DNA of 64,000 nt from Streptococcus infantis (GTDB lineage Bacteria; Bacillota; Bacilli; Lactobacillales; Streptococcaceae). The position numbers and the translations under genes are program-made. This document shows, piece by piece, positions 7,136 through 16,574 of this stretch. The notes beneath the pieces are model-generated. The model was not told the DNA's origin. It made no database searches and saw only the letters and a program-made list of their open reading frames with translations. The stretch covers positions 124,001-188,000 of the forward strand of contig NZ_JAHZPZ010000003.1 in assembly GCF_019929665.1 (NCBI RefSeq), written 5' to 3'. How positions within the stretch are numbered: the first letter of the stretch is position 1; every line of letters starts with the position of its first letter.

Positions 7136-8470
7136 ATGAACGCGATTCAAGAATCATTTACAGATAAATTATTTGCCAACTATGAAGCAAATGTAAAATA
7201 CCAAGCTATCGAAAATGCTGCTAGCCATAACGGTATTTTTGCAGCCCTTGAGCGTCGTCAAAGTCATGTCGACAACACACCAGTTTTCTCACTTGATTTG
7301 ACAAAGGACAAGGTCACTAACCAGAAAGCATCTGGTCGTTGCTGGATGTTTGCGGCCCTTAATACTTTCCGCCACAAACTCATCTCTCAATACAAACTTG
7401 AAAACTTTGAATTGTCACAAGCCCACACCTTCTTCTGGGACAAGTATGAAAAATCTAACTGGTTCTTGGAGCAAGTCATTGCGACTGCTGACCAAGAATT
7501 GACGAGCCGCAAGGTTAGCTTCCTACTCCAAACTCCACAACAAGATGGTGGTCAGTGGGATATGGTGGTTTCTCTCTTTGAGAAATACGGTGTCGTTCCT
7601 AAGTCTGTTTATCCAGAGTCTGTTTCATCTAGTAGCAGCCGTGAGCTCAATGCAATTCTAAACAAATTGCTTCGTCAAGATGCTCAAATCTTGCGTGACC
7701 TCTTGGCTTCTGGCGCTGACCAAGCGACTGTTCAAGCTAAGAAAGAAGACCTCTTGCAAGAAATCTTTAATTTCCTTGCCATGTCACTAGGACTTCCACC
7801 ACGTCAGTTTGACTTTGCTTATCGCGATAAGGATAACAACTACCAAAGCGAAAAGGGCATCACCCCACAAGAATTTTACAAGAAATACGTTGACCTTCCA
7901 CTAGAAGACTACGTTTCTGTGATCAATGCTCCAACTGCTGATAAACCTTACGGTAGATCTTACACAGTTGAGATGTTGGGAAATGTTGTTGGTAGCCGTG
8001 CAGTTCGCTACATCAACGTACCGATGGAACGCTTGAAAGAATTGGCCATTGCCCAAATGCAAACAGGAGAAACTGTCTGGTTTGGTTCAGATGTCGGCCA
8101 GCTCAGCAACCGTAAAGCAGGAATCCTTGCGACAGATGTTTATGACTTTGAATCAAGTATGGACATTCAACTCACTCAAGACAAGGCAGGACGTTTGGAC
8201 TACAGCGAAAGCTTGATGACCCACGCTATGGTCTTGACAGGTGTTGATTTGGATGAAAATGGTAAATCAACTAAGTGGAAAGTTGAAAATTCATGGGGAG
8301 ACAAGGTCGGTACAGATGGTTACTTTGTTGCCTCAGATGCTTGGATGGACGAATACACTTACCAAATCGTTGTTCGTAAAGAATTGCTGACAGCAGAAGA
8401 ACAAGCTGCTTATGAAGCAGAACCAATCGTGCTTGCACCATGGGATCCAATGGGTGCCTTGGCAGAATAA
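7136..8470 (+). CDS. pepC: Aminopeptidase C (cysteine aminopeptidase)
   Basis: The 444-residue cytoplasmic peptidase is of the C1B/bleomycin hydrolase family, which removes N-terminal residues from peptides as a hexamer. The catalytic cysteine lies in ASGRCWMF (C69), the histidine in MTHAMVLTGV (about 363) and the asparagine in VENSWGD (about 384). The C terminus, which sits in the active site and sets aminopeptidase specificity, is intact (LAPWDPMGALAE). It is monocistronic, with a good promoter and a shared bidirectional terminator facing manN. Confidence 0.97.
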   Translation: MNAIQESFTDKLFANYEANVKYQAIENAASHNGIFAALERRQSHVDNTPVFSLDLTKDKVTNQKASGRCWMFAALNTFRHKLISQYKLENFELSQAHTFFWDKYEKSNWFLEQVIATADQELTSRKVSFLLQTPQQDGGQWDMVVSLFEKYGVVPKSVYPESVSSSSSRELNAILNKLLRQDAQILRDLLASGADQATVQAKKEDLLQEIFNFLAMSLGLPPRQFDFAYRDKDNNYQSEKGITPQEFYKKYVDLPLEDYVSVINAPTADKPYGRSYTVEMLGNVVGSRAVRYINVPMERLKELAIAQMQTGETVWFGSDVGQLSNRKAGILATDVYDFESSMDIQLTQDKAGRLDYSESLMTHAMVLTGVDLDENGKSTKWKVENSWGDKVGTDGYFVASDAWMDEYTYQIVVRKELLTAEEQAAYEAEPIVLAPWDPMGALAE

Positions 8471-8480
8471 TTGAAAATAA

Positions 8481-8514
8481 AAAAGAATCAGGTGATAAAC
8501 CTGATTCTTTTTTT
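8481..8514. terminator. Bidirectional terminator between pepC and manN
   Basis: A 13-bp stem (AAAAGAATCAGGT with its complement) is flanked by A and T runs on both sides. It serves pepC on the plus strand and manLMN on the minus strand. Confidence 0.85.
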
Positions 8515-8535
8515 GTTTGTACATTCTCGCCGAGA

Positions 8536-9447
8536 TTACATGATACCGAAGAAACGAGCTGCGATACCAACTGCAAAGAGGGCAAGGATGATTGTGATTG
8601 GAGATACTTTTTTCTTAAGCAACCACATGCAAAGGAAAGTAAGGAGAAGTCCCATCAATCCTGGAATCAATGAGTCCAACTGACCTTGAAGCGTTTGTGG
8701 TTGAACGCTATCTAGGCTCATACCACTAAGCGCTTGACCAAGAATGCCCTTCAATTCTCCACCAGTAACAGCACCTTCTGGGAAGTTGATGTAGGCACCT
8801 TCTGACAATTGTTTGCCTGGAAGGTTGATAGTGAAGTTGATGGATACCCAACGTTGTACAAGAACGGCAAGGATGAACATACCAAGGATAGATGCACCCT
8901 TAGTGATGTCTTTCAAGATACCACCTGACATGTCTTTAGTGATTTCAGATCCAGCTTTGTAACCAAACTCTTGTGTATACCAAAGGAATGACATACGGAT
9001 TGCATTCCATCCAAAGAAGAAGAGAAGTGGTCCAACGATGTTACCAGTTGCAGCAAGTGATGCACCAAGGGCACCAAGGATCGGACGAACTGTAAACCAG
9101 AAGACTGGGTCACCGATACCAGCAAGAGGTCCCATCATACCGATCTTAACACCTTGGATAGCAGCGTCATCGATTTCAGTACCGTTAGCGCGTTCTTCTT
9201 CAAGTGCAAGAGTAACCCCCATGATTGGAGCAGCTACGTATGGGTGAGTGTTGAAGAATTCAAGGTGACGCTCAAGAGCAGCTGCTTGGTCTTCTTTTTT
9301 AGTGTAAAGTTTCTTGATAGCTGGGATCAAAGAGTATGCCCAACCCAAGTTTTGCATACGTTCGTAGTTCCAAGAACCTTGAAGGAATTGTGAACGCCAC
9401 CAAACTTTTTGGCGATCTGATTTTGATAATTGAATTTTTTCAGCCAT
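8536..9447 (-). CDS. manN: PTS mannose/glucose permease subunit IID
   Basis: The 303-residue membrane subunit works with IIC to move mannose, glucose and related sugars (glucosamine, 2-deoxyglucose) during phosphorylation. Family hallmarks are the start SKSDRQKVWWRSQFLQGSWNYE, the GPLAGIGDPVFWFT loop (about 130-143) and a C-terminal membrane helix. It is the last gene of manLMN, 14 bases after manM, and ends at the bidirectional terminator. The Man IIC/IID pair is also a docking site for class IIa bacteriocins in related bacteria. Confidence 0.95.
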   Translation of the reverse strand: MAEKIQLSKSDRQKVWWRSQFLQGSWNYERMQNLGWAYSLIPAIKKLYTKKEDQAAALERHLEFFNTHPYVAAPIMGVTLALEEERANGTEIDDAAIQGVKIGMMGPLAGIGDPVFWFTVRPILGALGASLAATGNIVGPLLFFFGWNAIRMSFLWYTQEFGYKAGSEITKDMSGGILKDITKGASILGMFILAVLVQRWVSINFTINLPGKQLSEGAYINFPEGAVTGGELKGILGQALSGMSLDSVQPQTLQGQLDSLIPGLMGLLLTFLCMWLLKKKVSPITIILALFAVGIAARFFGIM

Positions 9448-9461
9448 GATTGTTCCCCTTT

Positions 9462-10274
9462 CTAGTAGTCTTCTAAGATATCACCAATTGGGTCGTTAGA
9501 AGTTGCAGCTCCTCCGCCACCGTTTCCACCTTGTTTAGAAAGGTTGAGGTAGATGAAGGCAAGGGCAACACCGATTACACCAAGGGCAATCAAAGTCAAT
9601 TGAGAAATGGCAGCAAAGGCAAAACCGAGTGCGAAGAATGGCCATACTTCACGAGTAGCCATCATGTTGATAACCAAAGCGTAACCAACGGCAACGACCA
9701 TGGCACCACCAACAGCCATACCACCGTTCAACCAGTCTGGCATTAAACCAAGAGCGTCTTGAACAGCAGAAGCTGGGATAGCAATAAGGAAGGCTGCAGG
9801 AACAGCGATACGAAGACCTTGAAGAATAAGGGCAAAGTAGTGAGCGCGTTCAACAGCTGCAATGTTTCCTTCTTTAGCAGCAGCATCTGCAGTGTGAACC
9901 AAACCAACTGAAATTGTACGAACGATCATAGTCAAGAAAAGTCCAGCTACGGCAAGAGGGATTGCAGTTGCAGTTGCGACTGCGATACCTTCAGTAGTAA
10001 AGTTACCACCTTTAATCATGATAATTGCAGCGGCAACAGAGGCAAGAGCAGCGTCAGGAGCAACGGCAGCTCCGATGTTAGCCCAACCAAGGGCAATCAT
10101 TTGAAGGGATCCACCAAGCATAACCCCTGCTTCGAGGTTACCAGTTACAAGACCGATAAGGGTACATGCTACGATTGGTTGATGGAATTGGAATTGGTCG
10201 AGGATACCTTCAAGACCTGCGAAGAAGGCAACAACTACAACCAAGATAGCAGAAATGATTGAAATATCTGACAT
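9462..10274 (-). CDS. manM: PTS mannose/glucose permease subunit IIC
   Basis: This is the 270-residue sugar-channel subunit. The early segment GLEGILDQFQFHQPIVACTL, the LGGSLQMIALGW motif and the following Ala-rich membrane helices fit ManM/ManY. The C-terminal tail is Gly-rich and acidic (GGGGAATSNDPIGDILEDY). It lies 29 bases downstream of manL and is cotranscribed with it. Confidence 0.95.
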   Translation of the reverse strand: MSDISIISAILVVVVAFFAGLEGILDQFQFHQPIVACTLIGLVTGNLEAGVMLGGSLQMIALGWANIGAAVAPDAALASVAAAIIMIKGGNFTTEGIAVATATAIPLAVAGLFLTMIVRTISVGLVHTADAAAKEGNIAAVERAHYFALILQGLRIAVPAAFLIAIPASAVQDALGLMPDWLNGGMAVGGAMVVAVGYALVINMMATREVWPFFALGFAFAAISQLTLIALGVIGVALAFIYLNLSKQGGNGGGGAATSNDPIGDILEDY

Positions 10275-10303
10275 GGTTTTATTCCTTTTCTATTTAATGT
10301 TAA

Positions 10304-11293
10304 TTATTGAACGTTAGCTTTGCTAATCAAGTCAAACAAATCTTTTTTCGTGTCGTTTGGTACTTTACGTACGTCAAATTCAACACCAAGGTCACGCATT
10401 TTTTCGAATGTAGCAACGTCGTCTTTATCCATTGACAATACGTTGTTGATCATTGTTTTACCAGTTGAGTGAGCCATTGATCCAACGTTAAGAGTCTTAA
10501 TTGGTACACCGCCTTCGATAGCACGAAGGGCATCTTGAGGTGTTTCAAACAAGATAAGGGCGTGTGTGTTACCAAAACGAGGGTCTTTTGCAACCTCAAT
10601 CAATTTTTTGATTGGCACAACGTTAGCTTTTACTCCGTTAGGAGCTGCTTGTTTGATCAACTCTTTACGCAATTCGTCGTTTGCAACGTTATCTGAAGCA
10701 ACGATAATACGGTCTGCTTTTGAATCTGGTGTCCAAGCAGTTGCGACTTGCCCGTGAAGGAGACGTGTGTCAAGACGTGCAAGGTTGATTTTCAATTTTC
10801 CGTCTCCGATAACAGTTCCTTCTGGAATAGCAGCTTGGGCTACTGGAGCAGCTGCAGCAGTTGCAATTTCCTCAGCTGGGTTTAGCTCTTCTGGAAGAGC
10901 CTTGATGCCATCCTTAGCTTCTTTAATGATGTTCGCAGCAACTTTAGCCACTCCGGCATTAGCGTCCATCAGGCGTTCGGTGTAGGCTTGGATTAACATC
11001 GGCAAGTTAAGTCCTGTGATGATGGCAAATTTACGCTCAGGATTTTCTCCCATTACGCGGCTAGCTTGGTTAAATGGAGAACCACTCCAAAGGTCAGCCA
11101 AGACTAGAACCTCATCTTCTGCGTCAAATGCAGCCACAGCATTGTTGAATTTTGCGTATAAATCATCTGGACCTTCGTTTGGCATAAAGGTTACAACTTG
11201 AACCTTTTCTTGTTCACCAAAGATCATAGATCCTGACTGATGAATACCCGCGGCAAATTCACCGTGACTCGCAATAATGATTCCGATACTCAT
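10304..11293 (-). CDS. manL: PTS mannose/glucose subunit IIAB
   Basis: The soluble phosphoryl carrier has an IIA domain (about 1-135, phospho-His10 in IIASHGEFA), an Ala/Pro-rich linker (about 140-160) and an IIB domain with the phospho-His in [12 protein letters not shown] choose the ATG at 11293 ([11 protein letters not shown], 329 residues). The ATG at 11302 sits only one base from the AAGGAGG ribosome binding site (11304-11310), while 11293 has normal spacing and matches known ManL starts. Expression is likely set by a cre-like site and a CiaR box upstream. In streptococci ManL also takes part in catabolite control. Confidence 0.95.
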   Translation of the reverse strand: MSIGIIIASHGEFAAGIHQSGSMIFGEQEKVQVVTFMPNEGPDDLYAKFNNAVAAFDAEDEVLVLADLWSGSPFNQASRVMGENPERKFAIITGLNLPMLIQAYTERLMDANAGVAKVAANIIKEAKDGIKALPEELNPAEEIATAAAAPVAQAAIPEGTVIGDGKLKINLARLDTRLLHGQVATAWTPDSKADRIIVASDNVANDELRKELIKQAAPNGVKANVVPIKKLIEVAKDPRFGNTHALILFETPQDALRAIEGGVPIKTLNVGSMAHSTGKTMINNVLSMDKDDVATFEKMRDLGVEFDVRKVPNDTKKDLFDLISKANVQ

Positions 11294-11330
11294 TATTGTC
11301 ATTCCTCCTTATAAAATGTTTGACTTGTAG

Positions 11331-11347
11331 TTTAAGAAAACTTTAAG
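11331..11347 (+). promoter_or_regulatory. CiaR box over the manLMN transcription start region
   Basis: A perfect TTTAAG-N5-TTTAAG repeat lies at 11331-11336 and 11342-11347. It is just downstream of the minus-strand -10 box (11355-11360), in the position expected for repression. CiaR control of manLMN is reported in S. pneumoniae. Confidence 0.8.
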
Positions 11348-11354
11348 ACTAACT

Positions 11355-11384
11355 AAGTATAAACCGTTTTCATAAAAAAATCAA
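11355..11384 (-). promoter_or_regulatory. manLMN promoter with a cre-like site
   Basis: On the minus strand TTGATT (11379-11384), an 18-bp spacer and TATACT (11355-11360) form the promoter. The spacer holds TGAAAACGGTTTAT (about 11359-11372), which fits the CcpA operator consensus closely. Confidence 0.65.
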
Positions 11385-11555
11385 CAAATTAAATTAAATT
11401 ATACAAAAATTATAGGAGTAATGATTTTTAAAGATATTAATATATCAACATTTTTAGAATAGGTTTTAAAAGCAAACATGTAAAATTTAATATAAATTCC
11501 AAATCTGTCCTTATTTTGTAAAAAGTTTGTTTTCGACAAGATTATCTCTGATTTT

Positions 11556-11564
11556 TGGTATAAT
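11556..11564 (+). promoter_or_regulatory. Extended -10 promoter of the glutamate-cysteine ligase-like gene
   Basis: TG-G-TATAAT has its -10 at 11559-11564, with a GAGAGG ribosome binding site before the ATG at 11613. The rest of the 11294-11612 gap holds the manL control region and AT-rich DNA. Confidence 0.6.
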
Positions 11565-11612
11565 AGAGAGTAATTTATTTTCTAGTATGAGAAGTTAGAG
11601 TGAGAGGTATGT

Positions 11613-12890
11613 ATGTCCCCTTCAATTCAGTTATTAAAAGACCGCTATTTAAAAAATATCAAAGAAAATCCAGATCTCTACATCGGTATTGAGTTGGAGT
11701 TTCCTATCGTTCATACGAAAGGCCAACCTACAGATATTGAAGTCAGCAAGGATTTGTTGCGCTTTTTGGTGAATGCTCTCAGTCTGAAAGTTGAAAAAGA
11801 GGACCAGGATGGCAATCCAATTCAGCTTGTAGAACCAAAGAGTCAGGACCGGATTCTGTTTGAGGTTTCCTACACGACCTTGGAGTTTGCCTTTGGTAGA
11901 GCTCAGGATATCCAAGAGGTTCAAGGACGCTTTGATGCCTATATGAAGGTCATTCAGGAAAAGCTAGGAGAAAAGGATCATGCTATCCAGGGTTGGGGGA
12001 TTCACCCAAACTGGAATCAAAATGACAATCGACCTGTGGCTTATCCACGCTATCAGATGCTGATGGATTATCTGAGTATGGGGACTCACCAAGAAAGTGC
12101 GCATTTACATGACTTTCCGCAATACGGAGCCTTCATCTGCGGGAGCCAAGTCCAGTTGGATGTTTCGACCGATAACTACCTACGTGTTATCAATGCTTTC
12201 ACACAGATAGAGGCAGCCAAAGCTTTCTTGTTTGCCAATTCTGAGTTCTCTGGAGCAGACTGGGACACCCAGATTTCACGAGATATCTTTTGGGAAGACT
12301 CCATGCATGGGATTTATCCAGAGAATGTTGGTGTCAATTCAAAACTATTTCAAGATGAGGATGATTTCTTTGATTATCTCGACCATTCTGCGATTTTTAC
12401 GGCAGAAAGAGATGGAGAAACCTACTATTTTTCTCCGATTCAAGCTAGAGATTACCTAGCTACTGACGAAATTCCTGCTTATACTCTAAATGGGAAAGAA
12501 ACTCTTCTTGTTCCTCTAGAAAAGGATTTCCAAACGCACCGTAGCTATCAATTTCAAGATTTAACAACTCGAGGAACGGTCGAATTTCGGAGTGTTTGTA
12601 CCCAGCCACTAGACCGAACCTTTGCTTCAGCAGCCTTTCATCTAGGTTTGTTGGTGAATCTTGACAAGCTTGAAGCTTTCCTAGAAACAGCTCCTTTCTT
12701 TGAAAGTTTTGGTCGTGACTACAAGTCTTTGAGAAGACAATTTTCTAAGAAACATCTCACAGATGAAGAAACAGCTGGGATTGTCCAGTTCTCCAAAGAC
12801 TTGCTAGCGATAGCAGAGCAAGGACTTGAGATGAGAGGTCAGAGCGAAATGGCTTATTTAGTGCCTTTGAAAGAAGAATTGGGCCTATAA
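11613..12890 (+). CDS. Glutamate--cysteine ligase-like protein
   Basis: The 425-residue protein resembles the GCS2/plant-type glutamate-cysteine ligase family. It has an early ELEFPIVH segment (metal/ATP site), a central GWGIHPNWNQND region, and a late TTRGTVEFRSVCTQP segment typical of the family. The expected reaction is gamma-glutamylcysteine formation. No glutathione synthetase domain is fused and none lies nearby, so full glutathione synthesis is not implied. The start is the ATG at 11613; an ATG four bases earlier is out of frame. It lies upstream of thrC with a separate promoter in between. Confidence 0.75.
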   Translation: MSPSIQLLKDRYLKNIKENPDLYIGIELEFPIVHTKGQPTDIEVSKDLLRFLVNALSLKVEKEDQDGNPIQLVEPKSQDRILFEVSYTTLEFAFGRAQDIQEVQGRFDAYMKVIQEKLGEKDHAIQGWGIHPNWNQNDNRPVAYPRYQMLMDYLSMGTHQESAHLHDFPQYGAFICGSQVQLDVSTDNYLRVINAFTQIEAAKAFLFANSEFSGADWDTQISRDIFWEDSMHGIYPENVGVNSKLFQDEDDFFDYLDHSAIFTAERDGETYYFSPIQARDYLATDEIPAYTLNGKETLLVPLEKDFQTHRSYQFQDLTTRGTVEFRSVCTQPLDRTFASAAFHLGLLVNLDKLEAFLETAPFFESFGRDYKSLRRQFSKKHLTDEETAGIVQFSKDLLAIAEQGLEMRGQSEMAYLVPLKEELGL

Positions 12891-12927
12891 TTTTCCGATA
12901 AAGGAAGAATTTTCTAAAAAATCATGT

Positions 12928-12933
12928 TATAAT
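12928..12933 (+). promoter_or_regulatory. -10 box of thrC
   Basis: TG-T-TATAAT, an extended -10, lies about 30 bases upstream of the thrC ATG. The ribosome binding site is a weak AAAGGATAG. Confidence 0.55.
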
Positions 12934-12964
12934 GAATAAGACTATAGATAAAGGATAGAGATTT

Positions 12965-14449
12965 ATGACATTAGTTTATCAATCAACGCGTGACGCGAAA
13001 AATACAGTAACGGCCAGCCAAGCAATTTTGCAAGGTTTGGCAACAGATGGAGGCTTATTTACTCCAGTTAGCTATCCAAAGGTGGACTTGGATTTTGACA
13101 CATTGAAAGACGTTTCTTACCAAGAAGTAGCTAAGCTTGTCTTGTCAGCTTTCTTGGATGACTTTACAGCAGAAGAGTTGGACTACTGTATCACCAACGC
13201 CTATGACAGCAAGTTTGATACACCGGCAATTGCCCCTCTTGTCAAACTCGATGGCCAATACAACTTGGAACTTTTCCACGGTTCAACCATTGCCTTTAAA
13301 GATATGGCCTTGTCTATCTTGCCATACTTTATGACAACTGCTGCTAAGAAACACGGACTGGAAAACAAGATTGTCATCTTGACAGCGACATCTGGAGATA
13401 CTGGGAAGGCTGCTATGGCAGGATTTGCAGATGTTCCTGGAACTGAAATTATCGTCTTTTATCCAAAAGACGGTGTCAGCAAGGTGCAAGAATTGCAGAT
13501 GACAACTCAGACTGGTGATAATACTCATGTCATTGCCATTGATGGAAACTTTGATGATGCTCAAACCAACGTGAAACATATGTTCAATGATGTGGCCCTT
13601 CGCGAGAAATTGGCAGCAAACAAGCTCCAATTTTCATCAGCCAACTCTATGAACATTGGCCGTTTGGTACCACAGATTGTCTACTATGTTTATGCCTACG
13701 CTCAGCTTGTTAAAACTGGCGAAATTGTGGCTGGTGACAAGGTTAACTTCACCGTACCGACAGGAAACTTTGGAAATATCTTGGCTGCCTTTTACGCCAA
13801 ACAAATCGGCCTACCAGTTGGCAAGTTGATCTGTGCTTCAAATGACAACAATGTTTTGACAGACTTCTTCAAAACTCGTGTTTATGACAAGAAGCGTGAG
13901 TTTAAGGTAACCACTAGCCCATCTATGGATATCTTAGTGTCTTCAAACTTGGAGCGCTTGATTTTCCATCTTTTGGGAAATGATGCGGTTAAGACAGCTG
14001 AACTTATGAATGCTTTGAATAACCAAGGTCAGTATGAATTGACAGATTTTGATGCAGAGATTCTTGAGCTTTTTGCAGCAGAGTATGCGACTGAAGCGGA
14101 AACAGCAGCAGAAATCAAGCGTGTTTATGAGGCAGATGCTTATATTGAGGACCCTCATACAGCAGTTGCTTCGGCCGTATATAAAAAATACCAAGCAGCT
14201 ACAGGTGATGTGACTAAGACCGTGATTGCTTCAACAGCTAGCCCATATAAATTCCCAGTAGTTGCAGTAGAAGCTGTAACAGGGAAATCAGGTTTAAGCG
14301 ACTTTGAGGCCTTGGCTCAGTTGCACGAAATTTCAGGAGTGGCAGTGCCACCAGCAGTTGATGGCCTTGAAACAGCTCCAGTTCGTCACAAGACAACTGT
14401 TGCAGCGGCAGATATGCAGGCGGCAGTAGAATCTTATTTAGGACTTTAA
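12965..14449 (+). CDS. thrC: Threonine synthase
   Basis: The 494-residue PLP enzyme makes threonine from O-phosphohomoserine. The PLP lysine is K112 in GSTIAFKDMA. The phosphate-binding loop TATSGDTGKAAMAGF (about 141-155) and the second motif TVPTGNFGNILAAFYAK (about 263-279) are present. The length fits the long bacterial and fungal class of the family. It stands apart from hom-thrB, as in other mitis streptococci. A terminator hairpin follows at 14462-14494. Confidence 0.96.
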   Translation: MTLVYQSTRDAKNTVTASQAILQGLATDGGLFTPVSYPKVDLDFDTLKDVSYQEVAKLVLSAFLDDFTAEELDYCITNAYDSKFDTPAIAPLVKLDGQYNLELFHGSTIAFKDMALSILPYFMTTAAKKHGLENKIVILTATSGDTGKAAMAGFADVPGTEIIVFYPKDGVSKVQELQMTTQTGDNTHVIAIDGNFDDAQTNVKHMFNDVALREKLAANKLQFSSANSMNIGRLVPQIVYYVYAYAQLVKTGEIVAGDKVNFTVPTGNFGNILAAFYAKQIGLPVGKLICASNDNNVLTDFFKTRVYDKKREFKVTTSPSMDILVSSNLERLIFHLLGNDAVKTAELMNALNNQGQYELTDFDAEILELFAAEYATEAETAAEIKRVYEADAYIEDPHTAVASAVYKKYQAATGDVTKTVIASTASPYKFPVVAVEAVTGKSGLSDFEALAQLHEISGVAVPPAVDGLETAPVRHKTTVAAADMQAAVESYLGL

Positions 14450-14461
14450 AACAGAGGAAGT

Positions 14462-14494
14462 AAACTCGGTTGGGAAACTAACTGAGTTTCTTTT
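14462..14494 (+). terminator. Terminator between thrC and the MATE gene
   Basis: The stem AAACTCGGTT/AACTGAGTTT (14462-14471 with 14480-14489) is followed by a T-rich run. The MATE gene starts only 15 bases later, so read-through may supply its transcript. Confidence 0.7.
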
Positions 14495-14509
14495 CATCAG
14501 GAGGAAGGA

Positions 14510-15790
14510 TTGTTTAAGAAAAATAAGGATATTCTCAACATAGCTTTACTTGCCATGGGTGAAAATTTCTTGCAGATGCTCATGGGGATGGTAGATAGCT
14601 ACTTGGTAGCTAATCTGGGGTTGATCGCCATTTCGGGTGTGTCTGTAGCTGGAAATATTATCACCATTTATCAGGCTATTTTTATTGCCTTGGGAGCAGC
14701 AATTTCTAGTGTTATATCAAAAAGTTTGGGACAGAAAGATCAGTCTAGACTAGCCTACCATGTGACAGAAGCACTTAAGATTACTCTGCTACTGAGTTTG
14801 GTTTTAGGTGTCTTATCCATCTTTGCAGGTCAAGAGATGATTGGTCTTTTGGGTACTGAACAGGCTGTGGCTGAAAGTGGTGGCTTATACTTATCTTTAG
14901 TTGGTGGGACAATTCTTCTCCTGGGCTTGATGACTAGTCTAGGAGCCTTGATTCGCGCTACCCACAATCCTCGACTGCCGCTTTATGTTAGTTTTTTATC
15001 CAATGCTTTAAATATTGTTTTTTCAAGTGTCGCCATTTTTATCCTTGATATGGGGATAGCTGGTGTAGCTTGGGGAACTATTTTGTCACGTTTGATCGGG
15101 GTTGTAATTTTGTGGTCACAATTAAAACTTCCATATATGAGACCGACGTTTGGACTGGATAAAGACCTTCTGACCTTGGCTTTACCTGCAGCGGGAGAAC
15201 GTCTCATGATGAGGGCTGGTGATGTAGTCATAATTGCCTTGGTTGTTTCCTTTGGGACGGAGGCAGTCGCGGGAAATGCTATCGGTGAAGTTTTGACTCA
15301 GTTTAACTACATGCCCGCTTTTGGTGTTGCTACGGCTACAGTCATGCAGGTAGCTCGAGCAGTAGGGGAGAATGATTGGGCAAGGGTGGACAGACTAAGT
15401 AAGCAAACTTTTTGGCTGTCTTTCTTTCTCATGTTGCCTTTAACACTTAGTATCTATGCTCTCGGGACACCACTAAGCTATCTCTACACCAGCGATCCTG
15501 TGGCTATCAAAGCCAGTGTTTTAGTGACTCTTTTTTCACTTTTAGGGACTCCTATGACAACGGGGACGGTTATTTATACAGCTGTCTGGCAAGGTTTGGG
15601 AAATGCCCGACTTCCCTTTTATGCGACAAGTATTGGAATGTGGTGCATCCGTATTGGAACTGGTTACCTGATGGGAATTGTTCTTGGATGGGGTTTGCCT
15701 GGTATCTGGGCAGGAACGCTTTTGGATAATGGTTTCCGTTGGATTTTCCTACGCTATCGTTACAAATCTTATATGACATTGAAAGGATAA
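14510..15790 (+). CDS. MATE family efflux transporter
   Basis: The 426-residue membrane protein has the twelve-helix, two-bundle layout of MATE cation/drug antiporters. The N-terminal ENFLQMLMGMVDSYLVANLG and the mid-point LPAAGERLMMRAGDVVII are the paired family repeats. The start codon is TTG at 14510, supported by a strong AGGAGGAAGG ribosome binding site. Drug specificity cannot be read from sequence. It is followed after three bases by a HAD phosphatase gene, likely in one operon. Confidence 0.9.
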   Translation: MFKKNKDILNIALLAMGENFLQMLMGMVDSYLVANLGLIAISGVSVAGNIITIYQAIFIALGAAISSVISKSLGQKDQSRLAYHVTEALKITLLLSLVLGVLSIFAGQEMIGLLGTEQAVAESGGLYLSLVGGTILLLGLMTSLGALIRATHNPRLPLYVSFLSNALNIVFSSVAIFILDMGIAGVAWGTILSRLIGVVILWSQLKLPYMRPTFGLDKDLLTLALPAAGERLMMRAGDVVIIALVVSFGTEAVAGNAIGEVLTQFNYMPAFGVATATVMQVARAVGENDWARVDRLSKQTFWLSFFLMLPLTLSIYALGTPLSYLYTSDPVAIKASVLVTLFSLLGTPMTTGTVIYTAVWQGLGNARLPFYATSIGMWCIRIGTGYLMGIVLGWGLPGIWAGTLLDNGFRWIFLRYRYKSYMTLKG

Positions 15791-15793
15791 GAA

Positions 15794-16408
15794 ATGCAAG
15801 AAACGGCTTTTATTTGGGATTTAGACGGGACCTTATTGGACTCCTATGAAGCTATTTTGTCAGGGATTGAGGAAACCTATGCACTGTTTTCCATTCCTTT
15901 TGACAAGGAAAAAGTTCGAGCTTTTATCTTGAAATACTCTGTCCAGGATTTACTAGTGCAAGTGGCAGAAGAAAGAGGCTTGGATGTTGATAGGCTCAAT
16001 CAAGTCCGTGCTCAGAGCTTGGCTGAAAAGAATGCCCAGGTCATCTTGATGCCGGGGGCGCGCGAGGTTTTAGCCTGGGCAAATCAGCAAGGAATTCAGC
16101 AATTTGTCTACACCCACAAAGGCGATAATGCCTTGACTATTTTACGAGATTTGGGATTGGATGTTTATTTCACAGAAATTTTGACAAGCCAGAGCGGTTT
16201 TGCTCGTAAACCAAGTCCAGAAGCAGCGACCTACCTTATCAGCAAATACCATTTAAAACCAGAGCGCACCTATTATATAGGGGACCGTACTTTGGATATC
16301 GAATTTGCTCAGAATAGTAGCATTCAGAGTATCAATTTCCTTGGAACTCCGGTGGATTGCAATCATCAGATTTCTTGTTTAGCGGATATTCCTTCTCTCT
16401 CTTTATGA
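15794..16408 (+). CDS. HAD-superfamily phosphatase
   Basis: The 204-residue hydrolase has the HAD motifs DLDGTLLDS (about 9-17, nucleophile Asp9), VYTHKG (motif II), K of ARKPSPEA (motif III) and YYIGDRTLDIEFA (motif IV). The layout fits the phosphoglycolate phosphatase/beta-phosphoglucomutase group. The substrate is unknown. It is cotranscribed with the MATE gene and ends before a terminator. Confidence 0.85.
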   Translation: MQETAFIWDLDGTLLDSYEAILSGIEETYALFSIPFDKEKVRAFILKYSVQDLLVQVAEERGLDVDRLNQVRAQSLAEKNAQVILMPGAREVLAWANQQGIQQFVYTHKGDNALTILRDLGLDVYFTEILTSQSGFARKPSPEAATYLISKYHLKPERTYYIGDRTLDIEFAQNSSIQSINFLGTPVDCNHQISCLADIPSLSL

Positions 16409-16496
16409 AAGAGAATATGTCAGCTTTGTGACAAAAATCATACAAACTATTTCAATTAATGTAGTTTGTTACAGAGCTTAGACAGTTTTATTAAAT

Positions 16497-16518
16497 AGCC
16501 CCCAAAGGGCTTTTTTTC
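16497..16518 (+). terminator. Terminator after the HAD gene
   Basis: The stem AGCCC/GGGCT (16497-16501 with 16507-16511) is followed by seven Ts. A second hairpin (ACAAACTA/TAGTTTGT, about 16442-16469) lies upstream without a T run. Confidence 0.75.
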
Positions 16519-16529
16519 TTTTTTCTTTA

Positions 16530-16564
16530 TGTTATGATAGAAAGGTACTACATTTGAAAAGGAG
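16530..16564 (+). promoter_or_regulatory. Promoter and ribosome binding site of the LysM protein gene
   Basis: TG-T-TATGAT (-10 at 16533-16538) is followed by AAAAGGAG (16557-16564). This ribosome binding site selects the ATG at 16575 over the in-frame TTG at 16554. Confidence 0.65.
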
Positions 16565-16574
16565 TTTGAATAGT

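Noticed and set aside
8271..8585. Minus-strand frames over the pepC end and terminator
   Set aside because: They run through the bidirectional terminator and antisense pepC; no ribosome binding site or recognisable domain.
11294..11302. ManL start three codons earlier
   Set aside because: That ATG is one base from the ribosome binding site; [11 protein letters not shown] has correct spacing and is the family start.
16418..16472. WalR-type sites (TGT-N-A repeats) upstream of the LysM gene
   Set aside because: TGT motifs are present, but the spacing does not match the 11-bp direct repeat expected for WalR.
16554..16574. TTG start of the LysM protein
   Set aside because: The AAAAGGAG site lies inside this stretch and serves the ATG at 16575, which begins a normal signal peptide.
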